Numbered from the stretch's first letter, positions 38,748 to 48,809 are shown. The stretch is DNA of 64,000 nucleotides from Bacillota bacterium (GCA_023453795.1 JAEXSP010000032.1:1-64000); one strand, 5' to 3'. Notes: a model not told the origin generated them from the sequence alone. Made by a program: numbers and translations.

Positions 38748-39680
38748 ATGTTTAAAAAAAAGATACTTATAATTGATGACACAGAACTGATGATCAAGAT
38801 TATTTCTGACATTCTTAAGTCTGCGGGCTATGAGGTGGTTTATGCCTTAAACGGCCCTGACGGTATCATGAAGGTGAGGGTAGAAAAGCCTGATTTAGTC
38901 ATATTGGATGTAGTAATGCCAGGTATGGACGGCTTTGAAGTATGCAAGTATCTTAGAGATGATGAAAGTAATAATTTAATGCCTATTATTATGTTAACAG
39001 CACAGTGCGCAGAGGATGACAAGCTTGCGGGACTTGAACTTGGTGCAGATGATTATATAATCAAACCCTTTAATCCCAGGGAATTGATAAGCAGAGTTAA
39101 TAATACCTTGAAAAGGATAGACAGGAACAGGTGGGCGAATCCTTTAACCGGTTTGAGAGGAAATCTGGAAATACAGTCTGAAATAAACCACAGAATTGCG
39201 ACAAAAGAATTATTTGCAGTAATATATGCAGACCTTGACAATTTCAAGGCCTATAACGATGTATATGGCTTTTCCAGCGGAGATAGGGCAATAAAGCTAA
39301 CTGCAGATATAGTATCAGATTGTGTACATACCTTTGGAACTTCGCGTGATTTTATTGGACATGTAGGGGGCGATGATTTTGTTATTATATCTGTCCCTGA
39401 AAATGTAAATGCTATATGTGAAAGTATTATAAAGGATTTTGACATCAAAATACTTGAACTGTATTCTGAAGCAGACAAGGAAAAAGGTTATATAGTCACT
39501 GCAAACAGGCAGGGTACTGTGATGCAATACCCTATAATGACAATTTCTATTGCAGTAGTGACTAATGAACGTAGAAAACTGTTCAATTATTTGCAGGTAG
39601 CGGAAATTGCCGCCGAAGTCAAGAAAAGATCCAAGGCACTGTCTGGAAGTGTTTATCTGAAGGATCAGAGGAGACAATAA
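38748..39680 (+). CDS. Response regulator with GGDEF domain
   Basis: 310 aa. A receiver domain (1-120; phosphoacceptor D54 in ILDVVMPG; conserved TA and K) is followed by a GGDEF domain (about 135-305) with GGDDF. The variant site can still be active. There is no I-site arginine. No histidine kinase is adjacent, so the activating kinase is unknown. Confidence 0.9.
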   Translation: MFKKKILIIDDTELMIKIISDILKSAGYEVVYALNGPDGIMKVRVEKPDLVILDVVMPGMDGFEVCKYLRDDESNNLMPIIMLTAQCAEDDKLAGLELGADDYIIKPFNPRELISRVNNTLKRIDRNRWANPLTGLRGNLEIQSEINHRIATKELFAVIYADLDNFKAYNDVYGFSSGDRAIKLTADIVSDCVHTFGTSRDFIGHVGGDDFVIISVPENVNAICESIIKDFDIKILELYSEADKEKGYIVTANRQGTVMQYPIMTISIAVVTNERRKLFNYLQVAEIAAEVKKRSKALSGSVYLKDQRRQ

Positions 39681-39704
39681 ATTAATGAAAATGAGGAATG
39701 AAAG

Positions 39705-40268
39705 ATGTCAAACTACTTAAAAGGGGCTTTAAAGGTTTTTTTCAGATATGGGGCATGTTTGATGTTTGTTGCTTTGTTTGGAATAGCCGTATTTAAGTTC
39801 AAAATTATTTCAACGTTATTAGTATTTTTTCTTATGTTTTTTCTCATATACGGTGAAATGAATGGTCTTGCCATACATGAAAAAAAACCTGTTCTGAATA
39901 TCAAAAGCTATCCTTTGAAGGGATTAGTTATGGGGATTATTGGTTTTCTCCCTTTTATAATAATAACTGTCATACTTATGAATATAAAATTTGCTTCACC
40001 TATACATGGGGAGAGTATAAAAATCAACTATAACCAACTAAAGCATTCAATTCAGATGGGCCTTTTATCTCCGCTGTATATACCCCTTAGAATAGGGGGA
40101 CAATCTATAGCAGCCTATATAATTTCATTGTCTATAGTGCCGTTGATTTCCGGGGCCGGCTATTTAACAGGATATTATGGGTTCGAATTTAAGGCTTTTT
40201 TTAAAAAATTCAGTAAAAATAAGGCACCAGCGGCCGTAAAAAAAACCGGAGGCAGAAATGTCAGATAA
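39705..40268 (+). CDS. Membrane protein of unknown function
   Basis: 187 aa with about four to five membrane helices and a basic C-terminal tail rich in lysine and alanine. No family recognised. It overlaps the next gene by 11 bases, so the two are probably cotranslated. Confidence 0.75.
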   Translation: MSNYLKGALKVFFRYGACLMFVALFGIAVFKFKIISTLLVFFLMFFLIYGEMNGLAIHEKKPVLNIKSYPLKGLVMGIIGFLPFIIITVILMNIKFASPIHGESIKINYNQLKHSIQMGLLSPLYIPLRIGGQSIAAYIISLSIVPLISGAGYLTGYYGFEFKAFFKKFSKNKAPAAVKKTGGRNVR

Positions 40269-41103
40269 AGCGGATATTTTTTTTGAAAGCTATAACAGGG
40301 CTGTCGAAAACGGATATAACAAGATGTTCGAAAGCAGTACGACAGAAGAAATATTAAGAGGTGAAACAGAGGAAAAGCAGGAGTTTATAAACGAAGAAAT
40401 AATTAAATGGGAGAACCTCATAATTGAGGCTTTGGATAGAATGACTCCAAAGGAGTATATCAACAGGCTCGGTTTTGATCATATGTTTGAATTCTTTAAC
40501 GTAGGTGCAAGAATCTGTGATCACGATTTGCCTGATATTTTTATAGAGAGGCTGGCCTCTTTCGGAAATGATTCTGTTAACAGATTGCTGGACTATGTAA
40601 CGGTATGCAGTACTGACAATGATGAAGAGATTTTTCCTAAAATCATGGCTGTCAGGGTGCTCGGACAATGGAAAAACGATGGCTCGGCAGCGGCGTTGAT
40701 TAAGACACTGCTTGAGTGCAATGAAAATAACGAGCTTCTGTCTGAAGAAATTGTCAGCGCTTTGGTGAGCATTGGAAATCCGGCAGTCGGATTGATTCTT
40801 GAAAGGATTGAAAGTGTTGAAAAAAACGGGTATATTTTCGGACAGCTTATAGAGGCGCTTGTCAGCATCGGTAAAGCAAATAGGACGGACGAAATTTTTA
40901 AGTGCCTGAAAAAATTCTTTTTAGAGGCGTCCGATAAAATGCTTATAGCAATGTATCTGGGTGATTATGGGGATGGAAGGGCTGTACCTTTACTGCGGGG
41001 CTATATTGAAAAGAATATAGCTGAGATAGACAAGGAAACCTTCATTCAGGTCAAAGATGCAATAAGACGGCTTGGGGGCAAGGTTGACGATTTGAAAATA
41101 TAG
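40258..41103 (+). CDS. HEAT-like repeat protein
   Basis: 281 aa. Repeated helical pairs such as IMAVRVLGQWKNDGSAAALIK and IVSALVSIGNPAVGLIL are typical of HEAT-repeat scaffold proteins. No catalytic motif seen. GGAGG precedes ATG 40258. It follows the membrane protein and may be its partner. Confidence 0.75.
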   Translation: MSDKADIFFESYNRAVENGYNKMFESSTTEEILRGETEEKQEFINEEIIKWENLIIEALDRMTPKEYINRLGFDHMFEFFNVGARICDHDLPDIFIERLASFGNDSVNRLLDYVTVCSTDNDEEIFPKIMAVRVLGQWKNDGSAAALIKTLLECNENNELLSEEIVSALVSIGNPAVGLILERIESVEKNGYIFGQLIEALVSIGKANRTDEIFKCLKKFFLEASDKMLIAMYLGDYGDGRAVPLLRGYIEKNIAEIDKETFIQVKDAIRRLGGKVDDLKI

Positions 41104-41121
41104 AAAAGCAACGACGATGAT

Positions 41122-41149
41122 AAAACGCCTTGGACAGGGCGTTTTTTCT
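41122..41149 (+). terminator. Terminator after the HEAT-repeat gene
   Basis: AAAACGCC pairs with GGCGTTTT around an 8-nt loop, followed by more Ts. Confidence 0.8.
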
Positions 41150-41280
41150 TTGCAAAGTTTGAGTGTGTAAGATTTAACTGAGATTGACAATAATTATGTT
41201 ATGGTAACTTCATTATTTACTATACATATAGTGATATAGAAGCAAAAAAGAGTATGCATTAAATTAAGGGAGATGAAATT

Positions 41281-42858
41281 ATGTCTACTAGACACTATGT
41301 TTTACTTGCAACAGATGGCTTTACAAAGCTTCCATCAACAAGTGATCCTTGTGCCCCACCTAATACACTTCAGGATGTATATATTTTTGGCTTTGTAGGA
41401 GGGCTTTACAGGGTAGACGATAAAATTGTAAATCCTAACCTTGACTGGAAGGTCCCTGCCAATTGGCCCAAAATGCAGGCAATGATCAGCGCCGCATCAC
41501 TTCCATCACCGATTATTTGGGCAGAAGAAGGAGATCACCTGTATATCACGCTTATCAACCTTGGGATGCCTGTTGCAGGCATTACGGATCCGCATACTGT
41601 GCATATGCACGGAGCGCATGTTGCAACGCAGTTAGACGGTTTTCCTGAAGCATCTTTTGGCGTTCCAATGTGGATGGACTTCAATACACCTCCGCCAACG
41701 GCTACTTACTACTTTATGCCTGAAGGTCCTGGCACACTAATGTATCATTGTCATGTAGAAGCATCTGAGCACGTTCAGATGGGCATGTATGGAGCGCTGA
41801 TAATTTACCCGTCTAGAGATAGCCTGCTTAGAGCGGGAATAGCTCAGGATAAAAAGGGTAGATGGAGGTTTCATGACAAAAAACTTCATCATATACCTAA
41901 GACGGCCACAAATAGAAATTTTGCCTACAATGATGTAAATACATTCTTCGATAAGGAATATGTCATGTTGCTATCAGATATTGATTCAGTGTGGCATGAT
42001 GCTGTAAGACGCGGAATACCTTTTAAAGCAGCAAATTTTAAACCCGATTTTTGGCTTGTTAACGGCCGCGCCTTCCCTGATACACTACTGCCGCATCCCC
42101 AGACACCACCTCCTGGTAGCAATCCGGATATTGCTCAGATAAACTATGAATCGTATGTTCATGTTAATACAGGCCAAAAATTCCTTTTAAGAATGATTAA
42201 TCTTGGGTATCAACCTGTTCCATGGCATATTCACGGCTGGCATTTTACTATAGTCGGTAAAGATGCTCACCCCAGTCCCTTCCTAAAGATAGCTGAAAAA
42301 CTTGAACTGCACAGCCATATAGCGCAGGCAATGGGCTTTACAGTCGATGTGGCATCTGGTGAAACCTACGATCTTATTCTAATTGCTGATGACAAACGAC
42401 CGGTTTATAGAAATTATATCGTTAAAGGGCAGGATGGCTTCCCTTCCCTTTGTTCACAGATGAAAGCCCTGAAAGCAATTGATCCAGGAGTGATTGCAGA
42501 TATTCCAGTTGAGCCAGTTAAATGTCCAACTCCTACAACAGTAAATTATGTTGACATATGCAAAGGGACACAAGGTGTTGATAGGTTCTTTCCTCAGTTT
42601 TATCCTATGCACAATCATGATGACTATAAAGTCACAAATACAGTTATTAAAGCCAATGCAAGCATATATCCGGGTGGCCAGTTGACATTCATCCAAGCTG
42701 ATGAACCGCTGCACTGTAACCATGACTCATGTGTTCATGAAGATAACGACAATGATTGCAACTGTGAATATGATCAATCTTCTAGTTCTGACAGCAATGA
42801 TTTTGAGGACTTGGTTTTAGCAATCAAGGATGCTATTGAAGAGATTGACAAGGATTAA
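41281..42858 (+). CDS. Two-domain multicopper oxidase
   Basis: 525 aa. Four histidine pairs suited to a trinuclear copper site are visible: VHMHGAH, YHCHVEASEH, PWHIHGWH and MHNHDD. The HCHxxxxxHxxxxM type 1 copper motif lies in the first half, as in two-domain oxidases. There is no signal peptide. The C-terminal tail is acidic with Cys and His (HCNHDSCVHEDN). Spore coat laccase or metal oxidation are possible roles; an oxygen-using enzyme in a likely anaerobe is notable. Confidence 0.85.
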   Translation: MSTRHYVLLATDGFTKLPSTSDPCAPPNTLQDVYIFGFVGGLYRVDDKIVNPNLDWKVPANWPKMQAMISAASLPSPIIWAEEGDHLYITLINLGMPVAGITDPHTVHMHGAHVATQLDGFPEASFGVPMWMDFNTPPPTATYYFMPEGPGTLMYHCHVEASEHVQMGMYGALIIYPSRDSLLRAGIAQDKKGRWRFHDKKLHHIPKTATNRNFAYNDVNTFFDKEYVMLLSDIDSVWHDAVRRGIPFKAANFKPDFWLVNGRAFPDTLLPHPQTPPPGSNPDIAQINYESYVHVNTGQKFLLRMINLGYQPVPWHIHGWHFTIVGKDAHPSPFLKIAEKLELHSHIAQAMGFTVDVASGETYDLILIADDKRPVYRNYIVKGQDGFPSLCSQMKALKAIDPGVIADIPVEPVKCPTPTTVNYVDICKGTQGVDRFFPQFYPMHNHDDYKVTNTVIKANASIYPGGQLTFIQADEPLHCNHDSCVHEDNDNDCNCEYDQSSSSDSNDFEDLVLAIKDAIEEIDKD

Positions 42859-42904
42859 TTTGTACAATTTGCTGACTTTATTTTCAATAAAAAGGTGATA
42901 TTTT

Positions 42905-43261
42905 ATGAGATACTGGATATATAAAATATGGTATCTGATGACTTTCAAACTAAGAAAAGCAAGAATCTCAATAATAAGTGCACGGTTAAGCGGTGATGGA
43001 AGTCTCATAGACATTAGATATTGGCTTTCAAGGCCAGATAAGTTACGAAAAAATTATAATGTTTATCTTTTAGATGAAACTACTAAAGAAAAGCTTTATC
43101 TCGCGAACTTTGTGAAATTCGGCGCAATCAGAACAAAACATTGTAAGAATGCAACCAATGGAATAGTACTGTTTTATAACCGGAACAATATAATAAAAGC
43201 TGGTTCGAAAGTAATACTGATTTTTGATTCTCTTTTATCAGAGCAGTCTGAAGTATCATAA
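42905..43261 (+). CDS. Hypothetical protein
   Basis: 118 aa, basic, with a hydrophobic N-terminal stretch but no clear membrane helix set. No known family. It follows the multicopper oxidase by 46 bases and is probably cotranscribed. Confidence 0.6.
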   Translation: MRYWIYKIWYLMTFKLRKARISIISARLSGDGSLIDIRYWLSRPDKLRKNYNVYLLDETTKEKLYLANFVKFGAIRTKHCKNATNGIVLFYNRNNIIKAGSKVILIFDSLLSEQSEVS

Positions 43262-43293
43262 AAGTTTTTCACTTATGTGTTAGTATAACTTGA

Positions 43294-43330
43294 AAGGTCA
43301 ATAGGAGCAATCCTGTTGACCTTCATTTTT
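43294..43330 (+). terminator. Terminator after the multicopper oxidase unit
   Basis: AAGGTCAA (43294-43301) pairs with TTGACCTT (43316-43323), with an inner AGGA/TCCT pairing, and is followed by CATTTTTT. Confidence 0.8.
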
Positions 43331-43422
43331 TGCCTGTAAGGCGTTCTGGCAAAAATGTAAAAATTTATCACAAATTGTATTTACATATACATTAAGGTGT
43401 ACTAAAATAAAGGTATACTTGT

Positions 43423-44028
43423 ATGTGGCATTTATTCAAGTTATTGAGGGCGCATATGATAGAAACAATAATTCTTGCATTATTGATTGCAAAGCTAAGA
43501 AAATACAGATTGAAGCCTTTACTGAAGGAATGGTCAATATACCCGGTGGCAGCCCTTGCTGTTATATACATATATCTTGATTACATGGTGTACCATGGGG
43601 AATATGGCCTATTAAAATATTCAATGCTGCTTAAGGCCGCATACATGTGTATATTTTCAATACTTATATTCAAACATAGGCTCTATAAAGCAGGATTTAT
43701 CGGAGCTGCAAGTATTTCCTTCGGAGGGATTCTCAACAGCATTGCCATACATGCCAATGGGGGTAATATGCCTGTATTCCCTTCGTTATCTTATGTCACA
43801 GGCTACGTAAAGCCGGATACCTTTCAAAGACTCATGGAGTATGACAAAATACATGTTCTCGGCAGTTCATCATCCAGATTGGTTTTCCTGACGGATACAA
43901 TAGATTTGGGCTATAGCATTTTATCTATTGGAGATGTATTCTTCAGGGTTATGCCGTTTGTAATAATATATGGTGTTGTTAAATCATTGAATGGGTTTAA
44001 TAGTACAGTTATACATGAAACAGTGTAA
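43423..44028 (+). CDS. DUF5317-like membrane protein
   Basis: 201 aa with about five membrane helices. HANGGNMPVFPSLSYVTG and the final SIGDVFFRVMP segment fit the DUF5317 family of unknown function. ATG 43456 with a GAGGG site is a reasonable alternative start. Confidence 0.7.
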   Translation: MWHLFKLLRAHMIETIILALLIAKLRKYRLKPLLKEWSIYPVAALAVIYIYLDYMVYHGEYGLLKYSMLLKAAYMCIFSILIFKHRLYKAGFIGAASISFGGILNSIAIHANGGNMPVFPSLSYVTGYVKPDTFQRLMEYDKIHVLGSSSSRLVFLTDTIDLGYSILSIGDVFFRVMPFVIIYGVVKSLNGFNSTVIHETV

Positions 44029-44070
44029 TTATTCCTTTGATAATTTAAAGGGGCTGGGGCTAATATACTT

Positions 44071-44211
44071 ATGGTTTTTAATCTTACTAGCTTTTGGCTG
44101 ATTGGGTTTACAGAAGAGTTATTAATGCTGATTACCTGTCTGTTGATAGTGGGCAGGAAGGACATGCTGAATATAAGAAAAAATGCAAACCTTATTAAAA
44201 CATTTGCATAA
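44071..44211 (+). CDS. Short membrane peptide, possible agr receptor N-terminal fragment
   Basis: 46 codons. GFTEELLMLITCLLIVGRKD resembles the first helix of the agr-receptor-like protein at 62503 (LSIPENIFLVMFCLIILKQF). It may be a truncated receptor or a real small protein. No clear ribosome site is visible. Confidence 0.35.
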   Translation: MVFNLTSFWLIGFTEELLMLITCLLIVGRKDMLNIRKNANLIKTFA

Positions 44212-44232
44212 GCTTTAAAGGAGGGGAGCACA

Positions 44233-44529
44233 ATGAAAAGTAAAAGGACCTTTTTTTTAAGTTTTTTGTCGGCCTTTCTAATGCTTATTGCAGGTACGGT
44301 ATCAGTTTTACCTGTTGGATATGGCTGTACCAGCCTCGAACCCCCAAGGCATTACAAAGAAAATCATAATTGGAGACAAAAAACAGAGTTAACGAAAAAA
44401 CATCCGGTAATAGAATGTTTTTTCGTTGTATTTCAGTCAATTCCCGATGCTATTTTATTTTTGATGTCTTGTGCCAACTCGAGGTATTTCCAGTCAGCAG
44501 GGTTTTTCAGTAAAGCCTCAAGCTGCTAA
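44233..44529 (+). CDS. Small secreted or prepeptide-like protein
   Basis: 98 aa. A basic N-terminus and hydrophobic helix (SFLSAFLMLIAGTVSVLPVG) are followed by GCTSLEPPRHYKE, which faintly resembles the Cys-plus-QP region of AgrD peptides but is longer. An AAAGGAGGGG site is present. Function is uncertain. Confidence 0.45.
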   Translation: MKSKRTFFLSFLSAFLMLIAGTVSVLPVGYGCTSLEPPRHYKENHNWRQKTELTKKHPVIECFFVVFQSIPDAILFLMSCANSRYFQSAGFFSKASSC

Positions 44530-44559
44530 TATATTTTTATCCTATAAATAATTAAAACA

Positions 44560-45309
44560 TTAACAACACTGCCAGTCATACCACACTTTTGAAAAGTCTC
44601 TTTTCTCCAAATCTTCTTTTTCAATAAAGAAATTACAATTTCCGCTGTCTCCAAACATTATGCCGCATTCATCATCAATATCCAACTGAAGAAGGAGTAA
44701 ATGATTATCTCTTTCGAATCCGATGTCACTTTGGACAAAATACGGATACCCCCCTATTCTGCTTCCTGAAGCATATGTTTCATCAAACATTGACTCTTCG
44801 TCTTCCGAAGCCACCAAGCCGCCGAAGAGACTGGTATATTCCTCAATACTGTTTGACATAACTGATTCCTTTGCCTCAAAAAACATTTTCCCTTCCTTGC
44901 TGTATGGAGCAAAATCCTTGTTGAATTTATAGGGTATTTTATTTAATACTTTACTTTCATCTTCAATATATGACTCAATATAACGAACAACGATTGTACC
45001 TTCAAGTCCATACATCTCATCATCTTCTACGTAAAATTGCAAAAGGCCTTTCTTTGGCAGTTCATCTATTCCATAAACATCTGCCAGATTAATCTGAGCT
45101 ATAAACATCATTGGCGTTCCATCATCCGTAAGAGGATAATCCTCTTTGGACTCCAGATATGGGCAGCCACCGAGTTTGCTTTCCCATGGCAGTGTTTGCC
45201 CTGCACGAAAAGTAATTTCATTCGATATTACGATTGTTTTTCTTAGGCTTTCCTCATACTTTTTTAATTGTTCAGGTACTGAATATGGAATGATTTTTTG
45301 ATTATTCAT
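44560..45309 (-). CDS. YwqG-like (DUF1963) protein
   Basis: 249 aa acidic cytoplasmic protein with family segments LGGCPYL, MFIAQINLADV, SRIGGYPYF and LLLQLDID. The family has no settled enzymatic function. Single gene on the minus strand; a GGAG-rich site precedes ATG 45309. Confidence 0.85.
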   Translation of the reverse strand: MNNQKIIPYSVPEQLKKYEESLRKTIVISNEITFRAGQTLPWESKLGGCPYLESKEDYPLTDDGTPMMFIAQINLADVYGIDELPKKGLLQFYVEDDEMYGLEGTIVVRYIESYIEDESKVLNKIPYKFNKDFAPYSKEGKMFFEAKESVMSNSIEEYTSLFGGLVASEDEESMFDETYASGSRIGGYPYFVQSDIGFERDNHLLLLQLDIDDECGIMFGDSGNCNFFIEKEDLEKRDFSKVWYDWQCC

Positions 45310-45422
45310 GGTTTTCTCCTTGTTCTATTAGGCGTGCTTATAATTAAATAGTCTTTCATAATTATTTCAGATTGTCAATATTTCATGATTTTGTAGAATT
45401 AGCGTAAAAAAATAAAATGCAT

Positions 45423-45451
45423 TTGACAAGGCTGGTAAAGCAATGTATAAT
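45423..45451 (+). promoter_or_regulatory. Promoter of the serine dehydratase operon
   Basis: TTGACA (45423-45428), 17-base spacer, TATAAT (45446-45451): a perfect consensus about 50 bases before the first gene. Confidence 0.85.
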
Positions 45452-45501
45452 AAATCCATACAAAACATATAGATTTACTATGAATTGAAAGAGAGATAAC
45501 T

Positions 45502-47100
45502 ATGAGCAATAACTACCCCGATTTTTTTAATGATGTATTTGGTCCGATCATGCAGCCGGGTTCAAGCTCACATATGGCTGCACCTTGCAGAATAGGTCTG
45601 CTTGCAAGAGCTTTACATGGTGAAAAACCGGTGGAAGTGGAATTCATAATGGATAAAGAAGGTTCCTTCGCAGGCACCTTTGGCATAATGAATGAGGATA
45701 AGGGAATGCTCTCGGGGGTTCTTGGAATTGGGCCTGAGGACGAAAGGCTGTACGAGGTTTTTGATATAGCTGACGCGGAAGGATTGAAATACAGTTATCA
45801 GTTTGGTGAAATGAAGGAGAGCAGTCATTTAAATGCAATCAAAATTGTCCTTAAAGGAGCAAGCGGAAAAAGAACTGAGCTTGTCGGAGATTCTACAGGC
45901 GGTGGCATGGTTCATATTAAAAGAATCAATGGATTTGAGGTCGATTTAATCGGTGATACTTACGTATTGTTAATATTTTCATCCATTTCCGAAACCCAGG
46001 TTCAGCAGCTGCATAGTATCTGTGACGGATTTCTTGAAACAGGTTCAATAACGAAAGGTGATGAGACTCTCCGGTATTTTAAATTCTCGGAGCAGCCCGA
46101 CTTAGGACAAATCAGAATTTTATTTTCTGGTCTGAAAGTTGAATTATTGAAGCCTGTGCTTCCTGTCGTATATAAAAAAGAGCGGTTGCCCCAGTTGTTT
46201 CATAGTGTAGCGCAATGGCGTGATATAGCCATTAAGCGAGGAATCAGTATGAGTCAGGCAGCATTGGAGTATGAAAAGAATTCATCTCTTTGGTCTGATC
46301 AGAAGATAACAGAATACATGATCAATTTAAAAGATATTTTATACCGTGAAATTAATATTGCGTTTGACTCATCCCGAAGTAGGGAGAAGGTTCCGTTTCA
46401 ACGCTATGACGGTCAATTATGGAATACATATATAAAAAAATCAAAGACCCTAAGCGGTGCTGTTATAAGCAATGCTGTCAAGTATGCAGCGGGTGTTAAT
46501 GAAAAAAACAAAGGAACTCCGTATGTTCCTGGACCTATGGGGACTGGCGGAGGATATTTATTTTCGGCTCTGGTTTCTGTTAAGGAAGCTTACGGATATA
46601 GTGAGGAAGACTTACTGCGGGGGCTTTTTGTTGCAGCAGGTATCGGTGCGGTTTCTTATACGCATACAAGTCCTACCGGTGAAGTAGTGGGGTGCGGAGG
46701 CGAATGCGGTGTATGCTGTGCTATGGGAGCTGCAGGTATAGTTGAAATGTGCGGAGGGGATGGATACCAGATTGAAAACGCTGCTTCTTTAGCATTGCAG
46801 GCATTTATTGGGCTGCCTTGTGACCCTGTGATAGGTGGATACGAGGCTCCATGCTTCAGCAGGATTATTGCCGCTGCAAGTCTGGCAATTGTTTATGCTG
46901 ATCTCGCTCTGGCAGGTTCAGATGCTGTCATACCTTATGACGAGGTGGTATTTGCACTTGACAGGGTGGGCAAGAGTATGAAGCCTGAGCTTTTATGCAC
47001 CTCCAAAGGAGGCTGCTGTATAACACCGACAGCTAAACGCTGTGCGAAGGAATTCGAAAAAAGCAGGAGAGAGCTTCAAATCAGTAGGAATATTAAGTAA
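45502..47100 (+). CDS. L-serine dehydratase-like iron-sulfur enzyme (fused beta-alpha)
   Basis: 532 aa. The N-terminal part contains PGSSSHMAAPCRIG, equivalent to the SSSHT substrate loop of the beta chain. The C-terminal part has GCGGECGVCC and GLPCDPVIGG with the cysteines expected for a 4Fe-4S cluster, as in bacterial serine/cysteine lyases. It probably releases pyruvate and ammonia from serine or a related amino acid. It is followed by an amino-acid ABC importer, consistent with uptake and breakdown of the substrate. Confidence 0.85.
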   Translation: MSNNYPDFFNDVFGPIMQPGSSSHMAAPCRIGLLARALHGEKPVEVEFIMDKEGSFAGTFGIMNEDKGMLSGVLGIGPEDERLYEVFDIADAEGLKYSYQFGEMKESSHLNAIKIVLKGASGKRTELVGDSTGGGMVHIKRINGFEVDLIGDTYVLLIFSSISETQVQQLHSICDGFLETGSITKGDETLRYFKFSEQPDLGQIRILFSGLKVELLKPVLPVVYKKERLPQLFHSVAQWRDIAIKRGISMSQAALEYEKNSSLWSDQKITEYMINLKDILYREINIAFDSSRSREKVPFQRYDGQLWNTYIKKSKTLSGAVISNAVKYAAGVNEKNKGTPYVPGPMGTGGGYLFSALVSVKEAYGYSEEDLLRGLFVAAGIGAVSYTHTSPTGEVVGCGGECGVCCAMGAAGIVEMCGGDGYQIENAASLALQAFIGLPCDPVIGGYEAPCFSRIIAAASLAIVYADLALAGSDAVIPYDEVVFALDRVGKSMKPELLCTSKGGCCITPTAKRCAKEFEKSRRELQISRNIK

Positions 47101-47182
47101 TAATTACGTCTGGGTGTAAAGATTAATAGCATACATTCAGTATGCTGCTTTCGCAGGCAATAGCAGAAAAGGCGGTGGTTTA

Positions 47183-47932
47183 TTGATTGAAGTAAAAAAT
47201 GTAAAGAAATCATTCGGAAAACTGGAAGTGCTTAAGGATGTCTCTATAAAAATTGAGAAGGGGGAAGTAGTTGTTATTTTAGGACCGAGTGGCTCGGGAA
47301 AAACGACGTTGCTTCGGTGCATCAACTTTCTGGATAAACCGGACGGAGGAACGCTTACTGTCACAAATACAACTGTTAATATGAAAAAGGCTTCAAAGCA
47401 CGAGATATTAAAAATCAGACGGAAAACAGCATTTGTGTTTCAGAATTATTGTTTGTTTCAACACAGAACGGCAATTGAAAATGTAATGGAAGGATTGATT
47501 ATTGCCAGAAAGATTCCAAAGAAAGAAGCTAGAAGTAAGGCACGGGAAGCATTGGACTGGGTTGGTCTGTCAGATAAATATGACAATTACCCATTTCAGC
47601 TCTCCGGGGGTCAGCAACAGAGAGTGGGAATAGCAAGGGCATTGGTATTGGACCCGGATATAATTCTTTTTGATGAGCCGACCTCTTCTCTTGATCCCGA
47701 GTTGGTGGGGGAAACGCTGGATGTTATCAAAAGAGTAGCAAAGCAAGGAAAAACAATGATTGTAGTTACGCATGAAATGACATTTGCACAGGAGGTGGCA
47801 GACAGGGTTATATTTATGGATGGAGGAGTAATCGTAGAAGAAGGCATACCAAGAGAGATATTTTCAAAACCAAAGGAGGAAAGAACACAGCAATTTTTAT
47901 CCAGATTTATAGAACCGGATTATATTATTTAA
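47183..47932 (+). CDS. Amino acid ABC transporter ATP-binding protein
   Basis: 249 aa ATPase with Walker A GPSGSGKTT, LSGGQQQRV signature and Walker B IILFDEP; typical of the GlnQ group. TTG start at 47183 preceded by GGCGGTGG. Second gene of the serine dehydratase operon. Confidence 0.93.
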   Translation: MIEVKNVKKSFGKLEVLKDVSIKIEKGEVVVILGPSGSGKTTLLRCINFLDKPDGGTLTVTNTTVNMKKASKHEILKIRRKTAFVFQNYCLFQHRTAIENVMEGLIIARKIPKKEARSKAREALDWVGLSDKYDNYPFQLSGGQQQRVGIARALVLDPDIILFDEPTSSLDPELVGETLDVIKRVAKQGKTMIVVTHEMTFAQEVADRVIFMDGGVIVEEGIPREIFSKPKEERTQQFLSRFIEPDYII

Positions 47933-47954
47933 TTATCAAAATTGGAGGTAATAT

Positions 47955-48809
47955 ATGAAAAAGAAAATTTTTGCAGTAATACTATCATTAGTAATGGCAT
48001 CGGTTATTTTTACGGGTTGTAATAAATCCGCCGGCACATCAGATGAAGCGACCAGCATACCGGGTAAAGCCGACGAAGCAAAGGGAACAATTACAATTGC
48101 CTGCACAGGAAGCTACGCACCTTACGCATATCAGGATAAAAAAGGTAATGCGGCAGGATATGACGTTGCTGTTATGTCAGAAGTGGCAAAAAGACTTGGT
48201 TATGAGGTAAACTGGGTTACTACGCAGTGGGACAGTCTTTTGGTCGGCTTGGATTCTGGAAAATTTGATGTGGCAGTTAATCAGCTGTACACAAACAATG
48301 ACAGAAAAAAGCTATATAATATGGGAAACGTACCCTACAATGAAAGTGTTCAGAAGCTCGTTGTTGCCGCAGACAGTAATATAGTTACGCTGGATGATCT
48401 GAAGGGAGGAACCATTGCCACCAGTGTTGGCAGTGCAGAAGCACTTCTTTTGGAAAACTACCTGAAAAAACATAAGGGAGCATATAAGATAGCTTATTTG
48501 GAGGATTCCGCCAATTCGACGCAGCAAATTGTAAATGGAAGAGTTCAGGCAACATTAAATGACCCTGTAAACCAGGGGCAGCAGATTAAAGAGAATAATC
48601 TGCAGGATAAGCTTAAGATTGTTGGCGATCCGCTGGAGATTAATTATGTTTACGCAGCATTTCAAAAAAATGATGAAGGAGCAGCCCTCAGAGATAAGTT
48701 TGATAAGACAATTTTGGAACTTGTCAAGGATGGAACATTAAAGAAATTGTCGCTCGAGCTTCTTGGTGATGATTATGCTTCGAAGGTTCCGGATGGGGTC
48801 ATTAAATAA
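47955..48809 (+). CDS. Amino acid ABC transporter substrate-binding lipoprotein
   Basis: 284 aa. Signal peptide ending in the lipobox FTGC (lipidated C at residue 22), then a type 3 periplasmic-binding fold typical of polar amino acid receptors. Its ligand is likely serine, cysteine or a close relative, inferred from the operon. Confidence 0.93.
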   Translation: MKKKIFAVILSLVMASVIFTGCNKSAGTSDEATSIPGKADEAKGTITIACTGSYAPYAYQDKKGNAAGYDVAVMSEVAKRLGYEVNWVTTQWDSLLVGLDSGKFDVAVNQLYTNNDRKKLYNMGNVPYNESVQKLVVAADSNIVTLDDLKGGTIATSVGSAEALLLENYLKKHKGAYKIAYLEDSANSTQQIVNGRVQATLNDPVNQGQQIKENNLQDKLKIVGDPLEINYVYAAFQKNDEGAALRDKFDKTILELVKDGTLKKLSLELLGDDYASKVPDGVIK

